Notes: generated by a model from the letters alone, not told the origin. Shown: positions 1 to 6,216, counted from the stretch's first letter. The stretch: DNA of 10,000 nucleotides from Kiritimatiellota bacterium (GCA_008636095.1 VSJD01000021.1:1-10000), one strand, 5' to 3'. Numbers and translations are program-made.

Positions 1-1
1 G

Positions 2-268
2 TGGATCAGTCACGGATACGTCCAAGATCGCGGCCCTGGTGCGGGCGGACCGTGCTATCAATGGAGTCGCAAGGAGTTGAAGAAGACCGTGTCGGTGGCC
101 ATGTCCAAGGAGCAGTATCTGTGGATGAAAAAGGCGATTGCAAACTGGCGGTACGTACAGCTAACGCTCAAGCGCATGCAGCAGATTTCCCGCTTGGTGC
201 TCTTCCGCACCATCCCTGAACCGCCGCGCCGTAAGCCATTGAGCAAGCGAGTATTAGGCCTTAACTAA
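2..268 (+). CDS. DUF6788-like small protein, 3' end (5' truncated by window edge)
   Basis: The reading frame is open from the first bases of the window to a TAA at 266-268, so this is the C-terminal ~88 residues of a gene starting upstream. The visible part begins with a Gly/Pro-rich segment (GYVQDRGPGAGGPCYQWSR), then a basic KKTVSVAMSKEQYLWMKKAI stretch and a helix ending in LKRMQQIS. This order (G-P-x-Y, then K-x-x-x-V-x-V, then a basic helical tail) matches the small DUF6788-type proteins common in Verrucomicrobiota and often found near transposase-like genes; I recall the family by pattern only. A TTG at 77 preceded by AAGGAG could be taken as a start, but the family-like residues upstream of it argue against that. 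The function is unknown. The transposase-like debris immediately downstream suggests mobile-element cargo or an accessory ORF. Confidence 0.6.
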   Translation, partial: WISHGYVQDRGPGAGGPCYQWSRKELKKTVSVAMSKEQYLWMKKAIANWRYVQLTLKRMQQISRLVLFRTIPEPPRRKPLSKRVLGLN

Positions 269-428
269 GCGCCATTCTGGGCAATGGTTGGCATTACAGA
301 CCTGGAACGCGGCGGCGTTCCATCTCCATCTGAAAGGGCGCGAAGAATGGATTGGGTGGACGGAGGCCCAGCGCTGAAATGAGCTCGCAAAACTTGCTTG
401 TAATGCCCCTCTGGAGGCGCTACTGTGA
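264..428 (+). pseudogene. DruA/DUF4338-like (transposase-related) gene remnant
   Basis: In the frame beginning at 264 the translation contains GQWLALQTWNAAAFHLHLKG followed by REEWIGWTEAQR, then a TGA at 375-377. In-frame residues resembling the next family segment (LAKLACNA) follow before a second stop at 426-428. The block pairing a W/S-A-A segment with R-x-x-W-I-G-W is characteristic of the DUF4338 family. That family includes the Druantia protein DruA and many stand-alone transposase-like proteins of around 300 residues. Only ~50 residues remain, there is no start codon or ribosome-binding site, and an internal stop is present, so this is a decayed fragment, not an active gene or a defence system. 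It overlaps the 3' end of the upstream small ORF by a few bases, and both may come from one degraded element. Confidence 0.5.
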
Positions 429-490
429 GACACCAAGAAGGAATGCTCCCAGTCCGAAATAATAGCGTAAATTACCGAGGAGAATTCACC

Positions 491-988
491 GTGAAGTCGA
501 TTGCTTCTTACTGTTTAATTGTTGCGATAGCCCTGCTTGTTGGAGGGTGTGCTACACGAGTGCCAGCGTACCTTGGAGCCATACGTTCAGAAGATCAAGT
601 GGCGGTACTGAAGGCACCGTATCAGGGAGGGGCTGGTGGACTCCTTCTGCCTAGACGTTGGGTTGAATTCGTTGCTGTAAACGACTTTCCTGTATTGCCC
701 GCCTCAAGGGTTGTCGAGGTCCTGCCGGGCACAAACAAAATTGAATTCATTACTAGCTTCCAAGCTTCGAATACTATGATGCCCGTCACTGCTGTACAAC
801 CAGGAGTTATGAAGTGGCAGGTTTCATCCAACATGGCGAAGTCAACGAAGACCAAAACTTTCACAATAGTTGTAGTTGCAGGTTGTGTATATTCTGTTTG
901 GTATGAGGACGAAAATACAACGATCTATGTAAAGAACCATGGGAACGGAAAGATCGAATCGATTAGAATAGGGCAGGACACACAATAA
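491..988 (+). CDS. small lipoprotein, DUF2846-like fold suspected
   Basis: This encodes a 165-residue protein. The GTG at 491 is chosen because GAGGAG at 477-482 sits 8 bases upstream and it puts a short signal peptide directly at the N terminus; the frame is open further up to a GTG at 425, which lacks these features. Residues 1-20 form a lipoprotein signal (hydrophobic 9-17, lipobox LVGGC with the acylated Cys at 20). The mature part has a V-N-D-F-P segment (63-67), a turn with L-P-G (78-80), and a late strand V-V-V-A-G-C-V-Y (127-134). This beta-rich pattern resembles DUF2846-type lipoproteins. No catalytic motif is visible and the function is unknown. It stands alone on this strand and converges on the next lipoprotein gene, which has a loosely similar architecture. 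Confidence 0.7.
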   Translation: MKSIASYCLIVAIALLVGGCATRVPAYLGAIRSEDQVAVLKAPYQGGAGGLLLPRRWVEFVAVNDFPVLPASRVVEVLPGTNKIEFITSFQASNTMMPVTAVQPGVMKWQVSSNMAKSTKTKTFTIVVVAGCVYSVWYEDENTTIYVKNHGNGKIESIRIGQDTQ

Positions 989-1108
989 CGTCAACAATGC
1001 CAAGGCGCTACCCGTCGCCAATGATGCCTGTGGTAACAGCCACAGATGGTGTGGCAGTTCGGGCTAACCTTTAATGGGTAGTCTCGGCGATCTGATTGGG
1101 ATGTCATT

Positions 1109-1149
1109 TATGCCATAAGTCTCGATGGACATTCGAGGCTGTCGGCATA
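1109..1149. terminator. imperfect hairpin between convergent lipoprotein genes
   Basis: Two concentric inverted repeats share one centre. The outer arms are TATGCC (1109-1114) and GGCATA (1144-1149). The inner arms are AGTCTCGA (1118-1125) and TCGAGGCT (1133-1140, including one G-U pair), around a 7-base loop. The internal loop is 3 by 3. The hairpin lies between the stop codons at 988 and 1153, four bases beyond the minus-strand stop. There is no U-tract, so it is at best a bidirectional terminator or 3'-end stabiliser. Confidence 0.45.
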
Positions 1150-1152
1150 TTA

Positions 1153-1752
1153 CTACTGCGACATGATTTCAAAACGGGCACGCGAATAGTAGTAGCGTAC
1201 ATAATAGGTTTTGCCTGCCTCGACTGACATATGGGGCGCGAACGCATGATCGCCACCAGGAGTAACGACTTCGAGGCGCATCATGCCCGGATTCCGATCC
1301 CACGCTAGCGTCTGACCATTGCAAACCGTGCCAATGAACATCGCCTTGGCGTCGCGAACGTCTCCCGATGAACGGGGTGTTCCAATGAGAGCTTTGATGT
1401 CTGGCGCGCCTTGTGAGATGCTTTCCTGTGAGGCGTATGCTAGCATCGCGATATTGCCAGCGAGGTCATAATTGCCTCGGGGAGAATCCTGGCTCGTATT
1501 CTCAGCCAGCCAAACGTTTCTTTGAATGCCTGTGCCGCGGTCGATCAGATAGTGGGACACGACCGCGCCAAGCATAGACGAGGTGCGGGTGAACACGATT
1601 CGGGCCTTGCCCTCCACAACTGGTTTCGAGAGAGAGAGTTCGTTGACAGAAGGAGCGGTAGGCATGGTAACACAGCCTGCAAGCATTATCAGGCCCGCAA
1701 CCGGGACGAGTTGCCATTTGCAGAGTAAGGCGCGTGCATCTCCGTTGTTCAT
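1153..1752 (-). CDS. lipoprotein with DUF2846-like domain
   Basis: This encodes a 199-residue protein from the ATG at 1752. The start is chosen because the signal peptide then has normal length (lipobox LAGC, Cys 27), with AGGAAA at 1763-1768 upstream. An in-frame ATG at 1824 has a stronger GGAGG ten bases ahead but would give a 50-residue pre-lipobox region. The mature part carries G-K-A-R-I-V-F-T-R (48-56), I-G-T-V-x-N-G-Q (140-147), a P-G-G-D-H turn (165-169) and E-A-G-K-T-Y-Y-V-R (178-186). This succession of strand, 'IG.l.nG', 'pG.h' and 'eAGKtYYvr' is the pattern of DUF2846 lipoproteins, though this one has an unusual ~50-residue insert rich in Gln/Ser/Asp between the first strand and the IG segment. 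It is probably anchored in the outer membrane or the periplasmic face of the inner membrane. Its role is unknown. Confidence 0.7.
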   Translation of the reverse strand: MNNGDARALLCKWQLVPVAGLIMLAGCVTMPTAPSVNELSLSKPVVEGKARIVFTRTSSMLGAVVSHYLIDRGTGIQRNVWLAENTSQDSPRGNYDLAGNIAMLAYASQESISQGAPDIKALIGTPRSSGDVRDAKAMFIGTVCNGQTLAWDRNPGMMRLEVVTPGGDHAFAPHMSVEAGKTYYVRYYYSRARFEIMSQ

Positions 1753-2204
1753 AGTCTGGTGTTTCCTGCTTCTTATCGCGTCCGCACTTGCCGTTCCGAC
1801 TCGTGAAAAGATCTCTAGGTGCATGTTAAATATACCTCCACGTATGCCGCCAACACAGACCTTTGTATGTCTGGTCCCTATAATTCCGCCTTCATGATTT
1901 GGGTTTCCAACAAGTTGGACAGTTAGAAAGCCATATTAAGTTGTGACTTTATGGATGTCAACATCCTTGTTGGTGAGTTTTCGGCAGCGGTGTGTGGGTA
2001 AAAATATTCTTTTGGCAGGGAGAACGAACACGCGCGAAACGGACGAATAAGCGCCGTTCTGCACCGTGTCACATGTTTCCGTACGTCCTCACCGTCGCCA
2101 GCATTGATTGATCTTAACACTGACTTGGACAAACATCGGAACCGAACCTGCCGCCCCAAATCTAGCCACAGAGCCAGTTCCGGGACCTATATCAGAGGCC
2201 AGGT
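1753..2204. other. intergenic stretch with small palindromes
   Basis: I see no supportable gene here. The region contains two short near-perfect palindromes that could be operator-like, TCCAACAAGTTGGA (1906-1919) and GGATGTCAACATCC (1953-1966). It also holds a weak stem at 1856-1873 (CAGAC / GTCTG). It includes the upstream region of the minus-strand lipoprotein gene and the region beyond the 3' end of the YkgJ-like gene. Open frames in it have no ribosome-binding site and no recognisable protein. Confidence 0.4.
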
Positions 2205-2759
2205 TCATTTATTCCGGTTTACCCCATGCTGCTTCCCATGCCTGCCCGCCGCAGCTACGCGCGTAGCGCGAGTGAAGATAAGGTCTAATTCTTCAATAAT
2301 GCGCGTGTCATCTTCATAATTCCAAACTAATTCTTTATGAGTCTTGATTAAGTGTTTGATGTTATTGTCTTTGATATATTTTATTGCTTTGCCTGTTAAT
2401 GTTTTTGTTTGTTGTTTACTAAGGCCTTCTGTTTCAGAGCATAATTCGGGGGTAAAGCACAAGTAAACTTTATTCTCTTTTTTCATGAACATAAAAGGCC
2501 AGAATTTACAATCAAACGGCCTTTGCTCGTAGATTTCGCACAAATGGTTGTCTCTAAGAAACGGGCAGATGTAAATATTGTTTTGTTTTTTTAGTTTTAT
2601 TTGGAAAACGTTTTTTGAGTTTTTGTATAGTTTGAAATATGATTTGTTTAGATTCTTTATTTCTTGTTTTGTAAATAAGGGTGCGAAGTACAAGTCCTCT
2701 TCTTCAAATTTGCAGCAGCCTTTGCATTTTAAGCATGAACTGGTTGTGTTTTGTTTCAT
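2205..2759 (-). CDS. YkgJ family cysteine-cluster protein, AT-rich, chimeric 3' end
   Basis: This encodes a 184-residue cytoplasmic protein. Residues 9-16 carry the CxxCxxCC cluster (C9, C12, C15, C16). Residues 65-88 carry the second half of the family signature, C-P-F-L (C65), C74-E-I-Y, R80-P81 and C84 with P88. Together these define the YkgJ/UPF0153 putative zinc- or iron-chelating family, whose exact reaction is not established. Two further Cys (101, 107) could add ligands. Base use is markedly AT-rich with Lys/Asn/Ile bias, unlike every neighbour, from about 2278 to 2790. The last ~24 codons (about residues 161-184, T-R-A-T-R-V-A-A-A-G-R) switch abruptly to GC-rich DNA. The natural C terminus is therefore probably lost and the frame reads into local sequence. 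No good Shine-Dalgarno lies before the ATG, only an A/T-rich leader. Horizontal acquisition from an AT-rich lineage is inferred. Confidence 0.85.
   Translation of the reverse strand: MKQNTTSSCLKCKGCCKFEEEDLYFAPLFTKQEIKNLNKSYFKLYKNSKNVFQIKLKKQNNIYICPFLRDNHLCEIYEQRPFDCKFWPFMFMKKENKVYLCFTPELCSETEGLSKQQTKTLTGKAIKYIKDNNIKHLIKTHKELVWNYEDDTRIIEELDLIFTRATRVAAAGRHGKQHGVNRNK
2254..2267. repeat. 14-bp perfect palindrome at the AT/GC junction
   Basis: GCTACGCGCGTAGC is a perfect 14-bp palindrome. It lies inside the GC-rich tail of the YkgJ-like gene, about 10 bases beyond the point where base composition changes. It may be a fragment of a dispersed repeat or mark a recombination junction. Confidence 0.5.
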
Positions 2760-3137
2760 TGATTGTTACTTTATTTATTATTGTTTTAAAATTATGCGAC
2801 AAGCACCTGTGACCGGGCCCAACTTTTCGAGCCAGTGGGAGAGTTAGTCTGAATTTGTTATTGATCATAGAACATGAGTCCTTATTTGTCCATCCTTTAC
2901 GAAGGAAGGGCGTAGCCCGCGACCGCAGTCGGGGATGGAGCCCATCGAGTTGCAAAGCGGCTTGGACTAATATTCGCGTGCTAAAACCCGACTTTGTTTC
3001 TTGAAAAATTCGTAAAATCAATTAGTGTCATATTGCCCTGCGATTGGCGGCGCCTTGCTCGGGCAGATCCACGGTGGCGAGTATCCAGGTCGCGTCCGCT
3101 TGCTGAACGAGGTGCGGCGCACAGAAAGGGATCCGGA
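2760..3137. other. intergenic stretch between AT-rich island and LamG gene
   Basis: The AT-rich composition of the YkgJ island continues to about 2795 and then returns to normal. No convincing gene is seen. A minus-strand open frame covering 3021-2704 overlaps the YkgJ start out of frame and has no family signature, although its GC-rich middle (R-L-R-S-R-A-T-P-F-L-R) looks like repeat-derived coding seen in fortuitous ORFs. The multi-hairpin element at 2890-2938 is described separately. The plus frame of the LamG gene stays open up to 2994, but that part lacks a start signal. Confidence 0.4.
2890..2938. repeat. compact multi-hairpin element (REP-like candidate)
   Basis: Outer arms CCATCC (2890-2895) and GGATGG (2933-2938) enclose two small stems: GGGC-GTA-GCCC (2908-2918) and CGAC-CGCA-GTCG (2920-2931). 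A third stem, CCTT-TACG-AAGG (2894-2905), competes with the end of the left outer arm. The arrangement is cloverleaf-like and very GC-rich next to an AT-rich island. It may be a dispersed repetitive palindrome or the end of a mobile element. Only one copy is in the window. Confidence 0.45.
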
Positions 3138-4007
3138 ATGAAACGCGGTAGATTTAATGTCGCCAAGGTTCGGGTCGCGGTGGGATTATTGCTTGCATTT
3201 GCCACGGGGCCCAACACGCCTGCCGCCGATTTTCCACAAGGACTTATGCTCCACTTTAACTTCGACCAGGCGGAAACCGGCGGCGTTATTACCGATCGAA
3301 CTGGCCGTAACAACAATGGTCGCGCCCTTGGCGCCAAGTGGACGTCCACAGGCAAACAAGGCGGTGCCTATGAATTCACGTCGACAAACAGTTACATTCA
3401 GGTGACCAACACCCCATCCTTGAACGCGACCCAGGCGACTTTTGCAGTGTGGTTCAAAACCTCGAGATCGGATTCGATTGAGCGATACATTCTGGATAAA
3501 AAGGCGGACAGCGGTTACGCCTTAAGCATTGCCGGCGAATCAAGGGGTAAGGACGCGAAATCAAAGGGCAAACTATGCGTCTGTGTTAACAACCACTACT
3601 GCCTGAGCGACAGCGTTGTCACGAACGGCGTTTGGCATCATGGGGCAGCGACATTTGACGGCGAGAACCTGAAACTGTATGTGGACGGACAACTTCAAAA
3701 GCAAGTGGTTTCCTGGCACGGCGAGATTGCTGCCAACACCAACAACCTGACCATCGGCATGAACAGATCCAATCCCGTGCCACAGGAGAATGGCCAGTCA
3801 TTCGGCGGCGCGATTGATGAGGTGATGATTTTCAACCACGCGCTGTCCGATGCCGAAATCAAGGTCGTGATCGCATCTGTGAAGCCCAAGTTCACCAAGG
3901 AGCAGGTCACCAGACGTTTGATTGAACTCAAGGAACTTTTTGACAGGGGATTACTCACAAAAGATTTCTACGACCGGAAGGTCAAGGAATGTGAAGTCAC
4001 GCCTTAA
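3138..4007 (+). CDS. secreted LamG-domain protein with C-terminal SHOCT motif
   Basis: This encodes a 289-residue protein from the ATG at 3138, chosen because an AAAGGG box sits at 3125-3130 and it places a signal peptide at the N terminus. The frame is open further upstream but without a start signal. Residues 1-30 form a Sec signal (basic start, hydrophobic 13-22, likely cut after P-A-A at 30). Residues ~35-241 form a laminin-G/concanavalin A-like beta sandwich: G-L-M-L-H-F-N-F-D opening (35-43), a W-H-H-x-A-A-T-F-D-G central strand, L-Y-V-D-G, and the closing G-A-I-D-E-V-M-I-F-N-H-A-L-S (224-237) typical of Laminin_G_3 domains. Residues ~257-286 (R-L-x-E-L-K-E-L-F-D-x-G-L-L-T-x-x-x-Y) are a SHOCT-type motif, a short helical oligomerisation or tethering tail. 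It is probably a carbohydrate- or protein-binding exported protein; no catalytic residues are seen. It converges on the DUF1501 operon. Confidence 0.87.
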   Translation: MKRGRFNVAKVRVAVGLLLAFATGPNTPAADFPQGLMLHFNFDQAETGGVITDRTGRNNNGRALGAKWTSTGKQGGAYEFTSTNSYIQVTNTPSLNATQATFAVWFKTSRSDSIERYILDKKADSGYALSIAGESRGKDAKSKGKLCVCVNNHYCLSDSVVTNGVWHHGAATFDGENLKLYVDGQLQKQVVSWHGEIAANTNNLTIGMNRSNPVPQENGQSFGGAIDEVMIFNHALSDAEIKVVIASVKPKFTKEQVTRRLIELKELFDRGLLTKDFYDRKVKECEVTP

Positions 4008-4033
4008 AATCCACGGAATATTCTGATACTGAT

Positions 4034-4071
4034 TTGCAATCAAAACAATATAAATATTACTTTGATAGCAA
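4034..4071. terminator. 38-bp imperfect palindrome, likely bidirectional 3' end
   Basis: Arms TTGC-A-ATCAAA-AC-AATAT (4034-4051) and ATATT-AC-TTTGAT-A-GCAA (4054-4071) pair at 15 of 18 positions around AA. It lies in the 86-base gap between the LamG stop (4007) and the stop of the convergent operon (4094). It is AT-rich and lacks a classic GC stem with a U-tract, so a terminator role rests on position and symmetry only. Confidence 0.5.
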
Positions 4072-4093
4072 GTTGGTATGACGAGAACCGTGA

Positions 4094-6139
4094 TCAGGGT
4101 TTAGATGTTACGGGGGCAGCGGGTTGTTTCGGCGGTTTGGGTTTTTGAGGTGGCGTGGGAGTGAAGACGAAGGCCTTCAGTTCTTTTGCGGGAACGAGAT
4201 GCCGCCAAAGGAAAGCTTGCATTCTGTCTTCCGCCGGTACGGCCGCGTGGACGACCTTCCGTCCTCCGTTCGTCGCGCAACCTTCGATGATCAAGTTGAC
4301 GGGATCCTGCGTCTCACCCAGGCTGGTTTTCAACGTGAGCCGCGCCAATTCCTGGGTCCCTGTAAGATTGCCGCCTTTTAGCTCGAATCCACTCGGCGCA
4401 CCCTTCAAATTAAACTTGATATTGCCGGTAAATCCATCCTGCCGGATGGCATAGACTTTGAGGGAAGCGGCGGAATTGCTGCGAATGTTAATACTGGACG
4501 GCACAATGCGCAGCGCAAAATCGGGTTGCGGTGCGCTAATACGCAGGCGGTATGCATATTCTATGCCGCCGTGGTGTTGGGTATCGTTCAGATGAATATA
4601 GTAGATGCCATTCGTGGGCAGAGTGGCACGGATGTAGGAATCCGCGTGGTGCGTGTTCAGTCCTGAGCCAACATCTTCATTATCGTCGTTAAACACCAGG
4701 CATTTACCGGAGGCATCGGTCAGCTTGAGCATGGAATCCAGCGGGGAGTCGAGCCGACGCGCATAGACTTCCGCAACGACCTCGACACCGACATGGCCTT
4801 CGAACTGGAATACATCCCCGTTGCCCGGCGGATCAATGCGCCCATTAACGATGATGGGAAGCGTCACTTTCTGCGCGGTCGCCGGGGTGTTGTTCGGTTC
4901 CTTTTCCAGACATTCCGGCAGCGTATCCATGGCAAAAAGCATAGGATTGGAAACCAATCCGTTTGTGCCGCGGGTAGTGATCGGATACACCCCCGGCACG
5001 GCATCTTCTGTATCAGGCGTTGTCATGGCCTCCGCAAGATTCCAACCTTTCATTTCGACCGTTGTTGAAGTGCCCACTCGTCCACCCAGCGGAAAGATGC
5101 TCGTCACAAATGGCAGCTCACCAATGGTAATGCGATAGACAAAATTCTCACGACCGCGGTAGAGCGCGTCGTAGATCGCGAACGTATATTCACCGTCCTC
5201 GGGAACTTCGTAAAGAATAACCGGATCGGGACTGCAACGATAGTCGTCATTATACGCCACTTCTTTGCCATTCGCGTTGCAAAGCACCAGCACAGGCTGA
5301 AACCAGCCGGGAACGGCATCGGCCATATACGGGATCAATCCCCGCGCCTGGACGATGACGACCAGGCGTTGACCCTTGCACGCCTCGAAACGAAACCTGT
5401 CCACGGCACCGGAAGAGATCTGGCCGTTCACGGTGCATGGCATTTTGATCCGTACCTCATCATCGTCGAAATCGCTTTGTGATCCCGGACCATCCATCAT
5501 CGTCGTCGTCATCATCATTTCCGAACCGCCCCGCCCTCCTATGGCACGTTTCTTCCGGCGGAGACTTTGCGCCTCCTTGCCGAGCACTTGCAGAGGGCTG
5601 GTTGGCGCCGGCGACGCGGAGACCTCAGGAAGCTGGCCGACGTTGAAAACGAGCGGATTCGACACTCCGCGCGGTGTTCCCAGCCTTATCTCCCGTTCAC
5701 CAGGTTGCGCATCGGGATCGATCGTGACCTCGACAATGACCAGGTTGGCAATCGAAGCACTGGCCGGCCGATCAACATACTCGCTGGTGAGCTTCTCGAG
5801 CCTTGCGATCAGATTAGTCATTCCTTCATCCGGTTTCTGCTCTAGCGGGTTTTTCAACTCTTTTAGTTGTTCGTTCAATAACATGAGCTCCGATGATCCA
5901 ATTTTCTTGTTATACTCCACCACTTTTGCTTGAACACCCGAACCGGAGATAAACACACTGTTGACGCCTTCCAAAGACTGTCCACCAAAGGTAATCTGGA
6001 ACGTAGTGCCCTGCTGGCCGCCGCCGGGATAAACAAAACCGATATACGACTGCGCCTGCGCGGCCGAAACAACCGCCAGCAAGGTGACCAACCCCAGAAT
6101 CGCATACCATTGAGATCTGCGCATAAACCGCTCCATCAT
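4094..6139 (-). CDS. exported PPC/IPT-repeat protein, last gene of DUF1501 operon
   Basis: This encodes a 681-residue protein. An in-frame ATG at 6124 (residue 6) with GGAG six bases ahead is an equally good or better start. The signal peptide ends near A-Q-A (27-29). Domains in order are: an IPT/TIG-like beta domain (~33-170) split by a charged helical insert (~78-127) and closed by G-V-S-N-P-L-V-F; a linker with a Met/Thr run (207-216) and acidic patch; a pre-peptidase C-terminal (PPC)-like sandwich (~235-340; N-D-D-Y, P-E-D-G-E-Y); a second IPT-like domain (~341-405; G-G-R-V-G-T, G-L-V-S-N-P-M); a second PPC-like domain (~410-536; E-K-E-P-N-N, F-N-D-D-N, G-I-Y-Y-I-H); a beta domain (~540-632); and a Pro/Lys-rich tail (659-681). 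No peptidase domain is present. The organisation is typical of large exported binding proteins that accompany DUF1501 genes in Verrucomicrobiota/Planctomycetota. It follows the DUF1501 gene by 77 bases and is probably cotranscribed. A binding or scaffold role is inferred. Confidence 0.88.
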   Translation of the reverse strand: MMERFMRRSQWYAILGLVTLLAVVSAAQAQSYIGFVYPGGGQQGTTFQITFGGQSLEGVNSVFISGSGVQAKVVEYNKKIGSSELMLLNEQLKELKNPLEQKPDEGMTNLIARLEKLTSEYVDRPASASIANLVIVEVTIDPDAQPGEREIRLGTPRGVSNPLVFNVGQLPEVSASPAPTSPLQVLGKEAQSLRRKKRAIGGRGGSEMMMTTTMMDGPGSQSDFDDDEVRIKMPCTVNGQISSGAVDRFRFEACKGQRLVVIVQARGLIPYMADAVPGWFQPVLVLCNANGKEVAYNDDYRCSPDPVILYEVPEDGEYTFAIYDALYRGRENFVYRITIGELPFVTSIFPLGGRVGTSTTVEMKGWNLAEAMTTPDTEDAVPGVYPITTRGTNGLVSNPMLFAMDTLPECLEKEPNNTPATAQKVTLPIIVNGRIDPPGNGDVFQFEGHVGVEVVAEVYARRLDSPLDSMLKLTDASGKCLVFNDDNEDVGSGLNTHHADSYIRATLPTNGIYYIHLNDTQHHGGIEYAYRLRISAPQPDFALRIVPSSINIRSNSAASLKVYAIRQDGFTGNIKFNLKGAPSGFELKGGNLTGTQELARLTLKTSLGETQDPVNLIIEGCATNGGRKVVHAAVPAEDRMQAFLWRHLVPAKELKAFVFTPTPPQKPKPPKQPAAPVTSKP
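5495..5521 (-). repeat. triplet microsatellite encoding Met/Thr run
   Basis: On the plus strand CAT, CGT and CAT triplets follow one another (2, 3, then 3 copies), encoding M-M-M-T-T-T-M-M in the linker before the first PPC-like domain. Changes in copy number would keep the frame and alter only linker length. Confidence 0.7.
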
Positions 6140-6216
6140 TTTTTCAATCCCGCCATTATGCGGCAGTAAAAACGCCGCCTATCCTTGACGCTCATATTTT
6201 GTTCGCAGACACGAAA

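Noticed and set aside
264..428. Possible Druantia (DruA) defence system
   Set aside because: Only ~50 residues remain with a stop inside, and no DruB-E partners are present; DUF4338 proteins are often stand-alone transposase-like genes.
1028..1045. Small stem CTGTGG-TAACAG-CCACAG as a terminator of the first lipoprotein gene
   Set aside because: A 6-bp stem without a U-tract; the larger concentric hairpin at 1109-1149 is the better candidate.
2760..2870. Integron attC site next to the AT-rich gene
   Set aside because: A GCCCAAC motif is present, but no matching GTTRRRY partner with the required symmetry was found.
2704..3021. 105-codon minus-strand open frame beside the AT-rich island
   Set aside because: It spans two DNA compositions, overlaps the YkgJ start out of frame, and its Arg-rich middle is the translation of the multi-hairpin element.
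3001..3033. Promoter for the LamG gene (TTGAAA ... TCATAT)
   Set aside because: The spacer is 21 bases and no better -10 box fits, so support is too weak.
5376..5933. 185-codon plus-strand open frame opposite the PPC/IPT gene
   Set aside because: It is antisense to a well-supported coding region, has no family motif or start signal, and is explained by GC-rich codon shadows.
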